DNA of 64,000 nucleotides, taken from assembly GCA_008802785.1 (NCBI GenBank), contig VUYT01000007.1, positions 496,001-560,000 on the forward strand, given 5' to 3'. The position numbers and the translations under genes were made by a program. Shown here piece after piece: positions 58,219 through 64,000 of this stretch (position 1 is its first letter; each line of letters begins with the position of its first letter). The notes beneath the pieces are model-generated. The model did no database searches, had not been told where the DNA came from, and saw nothing but the letters and a program-made list of their open reading frames with translations. The stretch comes from Symmetrospora coprosmae (Eukaryota; Basidiomycota; Cystobasidiomycetes; Symmetrosporaceae).

Positions 58219-60192
58219 CTAGGGACTTTCCGCCGCTTGCATAGCAGTGTCCCAAAAGGCAATCTCGAGTTCGGTCGTCTGCGTGAAGATCTTGACGAGC
58301 TCGTCCAGCCTGTTCTGAGACAGGGGCGAATCTGCAGTCATCCGTTCAAGCTGGTCCCGTCCCAGACGCACGGCCGTCTGAAAGTCCTCCTTAGCATAGT
58401 TTAGTGCCCACTCGTAGTACTGGTTGCTGCTGCTCCGGTCGACCTCGCCGTCTGGCTTGCCGATGAGGCGAAGGCCGACCTCGCCGTAACCGAGCAGACA
58501 GGGCGCAGTGGCCACGCGCAGGTCGAGGATGTCGCCCGCGTTGCTCACATCGAGCACGTACCGGTTGTAGGCGATGTTGGTCACGCTCTCCTTGGTCGCC
58601 TCGAGCTCGGCCTGCGAGACGCCCTGCGAGGCGCAGAACCGGACGTGCATCTTGACTTCGTCCATGATGGTCTGGATGATGAAGCTGCTGCTAGAGAGAT
58701 CCTCGAAGTTTTTGGCTTTGTATGCGGCCAGTGCATTGACACGCGCGTAGTGCATCAGAAAGGAGTAGTCCTGCTTGATGAAATGCATGAAGGCCTTGAT
58801 GGGCAGCGTGCCATTGCCGAGCTGAACCGTGAAAGGGTGGTTGACGTATTGCTCCCACAGAGGCCCCGTCTGCGCTATCAAGTAGTCTGTGAAAGGGTGT
58901 GGATTGTGGGATGATGGGCTGCGAGCGGCACCGAGGCCTCGCCTGGTCAGCTCCGAGTGACAAGTATGCTCGTTACGGACGCGCCAACGCACGCAGGCAA
59001 GATCCGCTTAACGAGCGTATGGAGGTGATGCACTGGGCCTGCACCACCCCCCAGAGGCCAGCTAGCTGCAATCGCGCCCCGCACATAGTCGCCTGCAGCT
59101 TTCACCGCATCTTCTACGCTTGACCCCTGTGCGAGATAGGCACACAGCGCGGCCGATTGCGTGCACCCTGTCCCGTGCGTGTTCTTCGAGTCAATTGCCG
59201 GCTTTTCGAATAGCCGGTAAGAGTCCCTCGCTCTGTCGTAGAGCACGTCGACGATGTATTTCGCCCCGCTGCACGGCCCTGCCGCCTCTCGAGATAGAGG
59301 CAGGTGCCCTCCCTTGATGAGCACACGTTCTGGGCCGTGTTTGGCGATGGCCCGCGCACACGCTTTCATATTGTCCACCGTCTTGATGCTGCCAGGCGTC
59401 TGTCCGCCTAGAATCTCGGCTTCGGGGATATTCGGCGTCACGATTGTGGCTAGAGGTAGGAGGTCGCCCATGAGCGTATCGATGGCGTCCTCGGACAGCA
59501 GTCGATGGCCCGACGTTGACACCATCACCGGGTCGAGGACGTCTAGAACAAGGAGAGCAGCGTATGTCAGCCTGAATTGTGGACGCGGGCGTGGCACAAT
59601 GTCGTTCGAATCGACGAACACGGCACACGATCGGCCGTGACGTTCCGTTGCAGGGCCCGTACGAGCGCAAGAATGATCTCCTTGCTGTACAGCATGCCGC
59701 TCTTGAATGCGCGAGGCGGGATGTCATCCCAGCAAGCCTTGATCTGCGCCTCGAGAACGTTAGGGTCGATGCCCTGGACTGCGTTGACTCCGAGTGTGTT
59801 CTGAGCGGTGATTGCCGTGATGGCGCTCGTTCCTGGGAGAGGCAACGAGTGAGAGGCGAAGATGGTGCTGGCCATGTATGGACCCCAACACACCGTAGCA
59901 TCCCAGAGCGGCGAAGGTCTTGAGGTCGGCCTGGATGCCAGCCCCGCCTGCGCGATTCGAGAAAGCGGTGGTCAGCCATTGGAGCGACACAAAAGACAGA
60001 GCAGCCTTGCGAGATAGAGGTCCGTAGCGCACCTCCCGAGTCCGAACCGGCTATCGTTCTGCGAAAGGAGAGGCAAGGATGGTACAGTAAGGGGGATGGA
60101 CGGACGTCTATCGTCAGCCCAGACGGTCCCGGGCGTCACAAGTATCGAAGGGGGCCGCTTCACAGGCAGACAGGAGCGTTCGACAGAGACAT
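58219..60192 (-). CDS. THI20: bifunctional HMP/HMP-P kinase and TenA thiaminase II (THI20)
   Basis: A spliced gene starting MSLSNAPVCLTIAGSDSGGG; its first exon is 32 bases and joins CT|A. The N-terminal ribokinase-fold domain phosphorylates hydroxymethylpyrimidine for thiamine synthesis. Seen are GAGIQADLKTFAALGCYG, ASTIFASHSLPLP, DPVMVSTSGHRLLSEDAI, ATIVTPNIPEAEILGG, RVLIKGGHLPL and the catalytic NTHGTGCTQSAALCAYL. An intron near 58920-59005 leads to the TenA domain: HPFTDYLIAQTGPLWEQYVN, KQDYSFLMHYARVNALAAYK, VATAPCLLGYGEVG with the likely active-site Cys, SNQYYEWALNYAKEDF and the C-terminal Glu in TELEIAFWD. This fusion is the usual arrangement in yeast THI20/21/22. A thiamine riboswitch was not looked for in detail in the introns; none was obvious. 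Confidence 0.93.
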
Positions 60193-60469
60193 GGTAGAAG
60201 CGGTGGATAGCAGGGAGCCAAGAGGTGATTTGAGGTCGCTTCGGAGCTTTTCGGAGCTCTGATTGCGTCCATCCATCCATCCTCGGATCTTGTCCGGGCA
60301 CGTTTCTCTGGATGGAGGACCACGGGCACTCGATCGGCTGTATGGCTTTCAACCTCTCCAACTCCTGCTACAGAATAGCAGCAGCACTATCGAGGAGGAG
60401 ACCCGCGAGGCGAGAATATTGGCCGCTGATACGCTTCATACAGGCGCGCCCCTCTCTTAGTCGTGCAGC
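60193..60469. promoter_or_regulatory. divergent promoter, THI20 and SF3A2
   Basis: About 280 bases between head-to-head starts. No specific element is recognised. Confidence 0.35.
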
Positions 60470-61486
60470 ATGTCGGGGATCGACTACTCGAGCAGAGTCG
60501 GATCCAAGTTTGGCGGCGGCGGTGTGAGCGAGATCTCGTCTCTCTGGACAGCGCAGCTGGAGCACGGAGCACAGAGCTGCGAAAAGGCAAGGTAGCGTAC
60601 TGATGCTGTGACGCTCCTGTGACCTTCATCGACTGCTCGCCGCAGGTCGCCGGCCACAACGAGAGCAATGTCGACCGAAGAGAGCGTCTCCGGAAGCTCG
60701 CTCTGGAAACGATTGACCTGGCAAAGGTGAGCAAGACCTGAACGATACTGAAGCTCGGGCAGTTCACGTCGCTGACTATGCTCTGCCTCATAGGACCCGT
60801 ACATCCTCCGCAATCATCTGGGCGGTATCGAGTGCCGACTGTGTCTGACGCTTCATACGAACGAAGGGTCGTACCTGGCACACACACAGGGCAAGAAGCA
60901 TCAGACCAACTTGGCGCGACGAGCAGCGCGCGACTCGCGAGACAGCGGCTCGGTGTACGCGCAGCAGCTGCAGGCGCAGCAGGCGGCCGCTAAGAACGCG
61001 GTCCCCATCAAGCAGTTTGTCAAGATAGGGAGCCCTGGGTACCAGGTGACCAAGGTCAAGGACCCCATCACGGGACAGCTCGGCCTGCTCTTCCAGATCC
61101 ACTACCCAAAGATTGCAAAGGGCATCCGGCCGAGACAGCGCTTCATGAGCAGCTACGAGCAGAAGATTGAGCAGGCCGACCGGGAGCACCAGTATCTAGT
61201 GGTGGGTCCGCATCGAGCCTGATCGGGCTTCAAGAGTGATTGGCTGAATGCAGTCTCTTTCTGCTTTCGACCAACACGCAGGTCGCAGCCGAGCCGTACC
61301 AGACCATCGCGTTCAAGATCCAGGCCCGTGAAATAGACATGGGCGAAGGGCGGTCCTGGGACATCTGGGACCCAGACTCGCAGACGTACAGGTGGGTGCG
61401 CGCATGGTACTAGCACGAGATATGCATGGGCTGATCCTACTCCCTCCTGTTGTCTGCCTGCCAGCTTCCAATTCCTGTTTGCATGA
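60470..61486 (+). CDS. PRP11: splicing factor 3A subunit 2 (SF3A2/Prp11)
   Basis: Several exons, start MSGIDYSSRVGSKFGGGG. A 121-base intron (60524-60644) joins GGT to GTC to give the family phrase GGGVAGHNESNVDRRERLRKLALETIDLAKDP. The C2H2-type (matrin) zinc finger is complete: IECRLCLTLHTNEGSYLAHTQGKKHQTNLARRAA. Next come IKQFVKIGSPGYQVTKVKDP, GLLFQIHYPKI and FMSSYEQKIEQADREHQYLVVAAEPYQTIAFKIQ, then REIDMGEGRSWDIWDPDSQTYSFQFLFA. It belongs to the U2 snRNP that defines the branch site. The family's Pro-rich C-terminal tail found in animals is absent, as in fungi. Confidence 0.95.
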
Positions 61487-61816
61487 GGAGAGGTGTGGAT
61501 GACGCCCTCTAGATCTGCGGATCTGCCCATTCGGCTGCGCGTCGAGCTGTTGTATGAGACGTCGAATACTCGAGAAGTGCACGATTGCGATGCTCTATAG
61601 CCTCCCTCTCTGCGCGCACCATCTGTCTCTTTGTTGCCATCATTGCGCATTGCGTCTGTCACTCTTCTCTGGCCCCAGTCCCCCCGTCCCCCCCTCTCTT
61701 CTCCCCCTTCAGCTGGGGCGGACCGGCGGAGCTCTCCCTCTGACGCACTTCCAGCATCGCACTGGCCATTGAGCATATTCATCCAGCAGCAGGTCCATCC
61801 CACCCATAGCATAGAC
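61487..61816. other. intergenic with pyrimidine-rich promoter of the VAP gene
   Basis: About 330 bases. A CT/CCC-rich tract at about 61670-61715 lies 100-150 bases before the VAP start. No gene is seen. Confidence 0.45.
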
Positions 61817-63393
61817 ATGTCTGTCGAACTCAGCCCCAGCGGCCAATTGGGCTTCCACCGTGAGCAGTTGCGCAGTCGCAACCCGGGCCCACCTACGCTC
61901 CAGACACTGGGCTGACTGCGAATGGCATCGACGGCGACAACGACAACCTGCAGGCCCCCTCACGCAGCTCGTCAAGGTGACGCTCTCGGTAGCCAACAAC
62001 AACCACCAGCCAGTCGCGTTCAAGGTGAAGACGACGGCGCCAAAGAGCTTCTGCGTCAGGCCAAACAGCGGGCGCATCGAGCCAGGGGAGCGCGTAGAGG
62101 TCCAAGGTGGGTGCGATGCGCGAGCGAGAGCGAGAGCGAGAGCGGCTTGACGGGTGCACACTCACTGACTCACTCCTGCCATGCTGCATTCTCCCTTCAT
62201 CGTCCCGCTGGTACCTGCTGGTCGCTGTCCGCCAACCGCCCTCGTCTCGCCGTGCCTGGTGGGGCTGCTCGCGCCTCGTCGTGACCACTGCCGCCCCGCC
62301 CGCAGTCCTCCTGCAGCCCATGAAGGAGGAGCCCGTCCCCGGAGCAAAGTGCAGAGACAAGTTCCTTGTCCAATCTGCCATCATCACCCCCGACCGCGAG
62401 CACACTACCTTGCAGGAGCTCGTGAGTCGTGCCAGACCGCGCGTCCCGGGCTGCCCTCTCTCTGACGGACGTGTTTGGCTTGACTTGCCCTCATGCAGTG
62501 GGCCGCTGTCGAGGCCGAGGCGAAACAGGGCAAAGAGGGCGCCGTCCACGAGCAAAAGATCCGATGTGCATACCTGCCGCCGCTGGATGGCAGCGGGACG
62601 CTCGCTAGCCTCTCTGAGGAGACGAGCAACGACCTCACGGGCAACGACAGCAGGCTCAACACGGCCGACGACTCGCACACAAACCTCATTGCCGGCTCGA
62701 GCTTCACCAATGGCGGCACCCCCACCACGTCGCGCTTCACGGACGGCAGCGGCGACAACAGCGGGCTGCGCACCGCCCCTTCGTCCGCGTTCGCCACGGA
62801 AAAGACGCCCAGCGCGCACTCTGGCTTTGCCACGATGACCGACACGGACAACACGGCGAGCCCGGCAATGACGGACGCAAAGAGCTCGCCTGTCGCGACG
62901 ACCGTTGAGAAGCTGCAGTCGGTCGGCGTGCCCACAAACACCGCCGAGCTCAAGACGGCCGCCTCGAACGCCGCGGCGACCGTGTCGAGCGCAGCCTCCA
63001 ACGCCACCGCGAGCGTCTCGAATGCTGCTTCGAGCGCGGCGACCTCGCTCGGCCTGGCGGGAACAGACACGACCTCCCGCAGCGTGCCGAGCGACGTTGC
63101 TGCGCTTCAGGCGGAACTCGTCAATGCGCGCGCCGAGATCAAGCGCCTCCAAGCGCTCGTCAGCAGCAACGAAGGCCTCCGGCAGAGGAACGTCGGGGAC
63201 AAGGCACCCATCGCGGGCACGCACATGCAGACGGCAACTGTCACGCAGGAGGGCATCCCGCTCCAGATGGTCGGCGCTATCGCAGCTGGCGTCTTCGTCT
63301 TCACCTGGTGCGTGCTATACGAGCCGCGGGGACTCTCATCGCCTGAGCTGATGGATTGCTTCTTCCGTTGCCCCTCACAGGCTGTTCTTCTGA
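61817..63393 (+). CDS. SCS2: VAP/Scs2 ER membrane contact-site protein
   Basis: A multi-exon gene starting MSVELSPSGQLGFHR. The N-terminal MSP domain has PLTQLVKVTLSVANNNHQPVAFKVKTTAPKSFCVRPNSGRIEPGERVEVQ, joined across an intron to VLLQPMKEEPVPGAKCRDKFLVQSAI. This is the surface that binds FFAT motifs of lipid-transfer proteins. A low-complexity Ser/Thr/Ala/Asn linker of about 170 residues follows, with repeated ASNA and SSAAS phrases, then a coiled coil (VAALQAELVNARAEIKRLQALV). A C-terminal transmembrane anchor VGAIAAGVFVFTW is completed by a last tiny exon encoding LFF. The final splice is TG|G, and the stop is at 63391-63393. The order MSP domain, coiled coil, tail anchor is the family standard; the long Ala/Ser linker is an addition. 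Confidence 0.92.
62121..62144. repeat. GAGCGA simple repeat in a VAP intron
   Basis: A run of GAGCGA units inside the intron after the first MSP exon of the VAP gene. Confidence 0.75.
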
Positions 63394-63825
63394 CGAGGCA
63401 CAGCCCTCGCAGTGAAGGAGCTTGTCCCCGGCGTCCGCGCTCTGATACACGGTGCTGTGGCCAAGGCTGAAAATGACGAAAGTCGCGCATCGCCTGCTTT
63501 CTAGACAGCTTCCTATCCCTTCGTCTCATCTTCCGTAGCTAGTGTCAGTCTCGAGGTTCTGGGAGCCGACACGCCTGTCTGTACTGTGCTACCTTCACGT
63601 ATACGTATAACGGGCAATGCTGTAATCTGTGCGCATGAGCAGCTTCCTATCGTCTTGCATCAGTTGCTACGCGCCGTCAACGAATCGCAAGTGTCGCTCG
63701 GTGGCGTGCTCGAAGTGTGCCGCGCATGAGTGTGGGGATCTCGGGCTTTGCTTTGTCTGCACCACCGCATCAACAAAATCGCCATCAAGTCCACTTCCAG
63801 AGCTTGTCTACGCCGCCTCTCCACC
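63394..63825. other. intergenic, VAP to phosphatase
   Basis: About 430 bases. It holds the 3' end of VAP and the promoter of the next gene. Contains a GTATACGTATAAC stretch near 63600 that is more AT-rich than its surroundings. Confidence 0.45.
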
Positions 63826-64000
63826 ATGCCGAGCTATTCGTACGCGAATCACGAGAAAGTGGCAGACATCGTCCGGAACGGCGTGCCAGGAAAGGACTGT
63901 TCGTCGCACGCGCTATAGACCGCCTGGAAGGTCTCGCAATGGAGGAAGGCTGAATCGCGCGCAGACCTTGTCGTTGACGTGCGCGACAGCGACTTTCGCG
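63826..64000 (+). CDS. rhodanese/Cdc25-like (Ibp1/Acr2-type) protein, 5' part only
   Basis: The gene runs off the window. Exon 1 (63826-63898) encodes MPSYSYANHEKVADIVRNG and VPGKD; a 66-base intron (63899-63964) joins T|AC to give GKDYLVVDVRDSDF. That is the start of a Cdc25-like rhodanese domain, as in the small phosphatase Ibp1 and arsenate reductase Acr2. The catalytic CxxxxxR loop lies beyond the window, so activity cannot be judged. Start, splice and motif agree well. Confidence 0.8.

Noticed and set aside
61893-63224. Minus-strand open frame of 443 codons
   Set aside because: Antisense to the VAP gene. Arg/Gly-rich sequence is an artefact of GC-rich codons on the opposite strand.
1-64000. 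Mobile elements, viral remnants, tRNA, rRNA and CRISPR
   Set aside because: I saw no reverse transcriptase, transposase, integrase or capsid sequence, no long terminal or inverted repeats, and no cloverleaf that I could support by eye.

Overview
The window reads as nuclear DNA from a filamentous or yeast-like fungus, almost certainly a basidiomycete. GC content is high and genes lie close together on both strands. Most genes carry several introns of about 47-80 bases with GTGAGT/GTGCGT-type donors, CTGAC/CTAAC branch sites and short distances to the acceptor. The gene set (class III HAMP-repeat histidine kinase, Mi-2/CHD remodeler, THI20-type thiamine enzyme, SUN protein, alpha-actinin) is fungal. 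The small compact introns would suit Ustilaginomycotina or a similar lineage, but that placement is inference. I see no tRNA, rRNA, transposon, LTR element or CRISPR array.

Layout. 0.2-4.1 kb (minus): a coiled-coil protein and a mitochondrial RNase III-fold ribosomal protein. 4.3-5.4 kb (plus): phosducin-like PLP2, sharing a short divergent promoter with the latter. 5.7-13.2 kb (minus): a large SUN-domain nuclear-envelope protein and an AAA ATPase. 13.6-15.6 kb (plus): an MFS transporter. 15.8-20.1 kb (minus): a small membrane protein and alpha-actinin. 20.2-29.6 kb (plus): an unrecognised acidic protein, a small carrier-like membrane protein, a WRN-type 3'-5' exonuclease and a cytochrome P450. 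29.7-34.4 kb (minus): a RING E3 ligase whose zinc finger is split by about 330 residues. 34.6-46.6 kb (plus): VPS55, the TFIIH subunit SSL1, an EFM3-type methyltransferase and a 7-kb CHD chromatin remodeler.

46.7-50.1 kb (minus): three tandem, intron-containing genes for unrecognised proteins. They appear to share a roughly 90-residue module, present once in two of them and three times in the third. This is the best candidate here for an undescribed family. 50.6-51.3 kb (minus): a small polyQ protein. 52.8-57.7 kb (plus): the Nik1-type hybrid histidine kinase. 58.2-60.2 kb (minus): bifunctional THI20. 60.5-64 kb (plus): splicing factor SF3A2/Prp11, VAP/Scs2 and the 5' end of a rhodanese/Cdc25-like phosphatase.

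There is no operon or pathway cluster in most of the window; neighbours are unrelated housekeeping genes. Several pairs are head-to-head with 100-280 bases between start codons and may share promoters. Exon boundaries were inferred by hand from splice signals and frame continuity. Where all exons were traced, their summed length was checked to be a multiple of three; elsewhere the outer limits are firmer than the internal exons.
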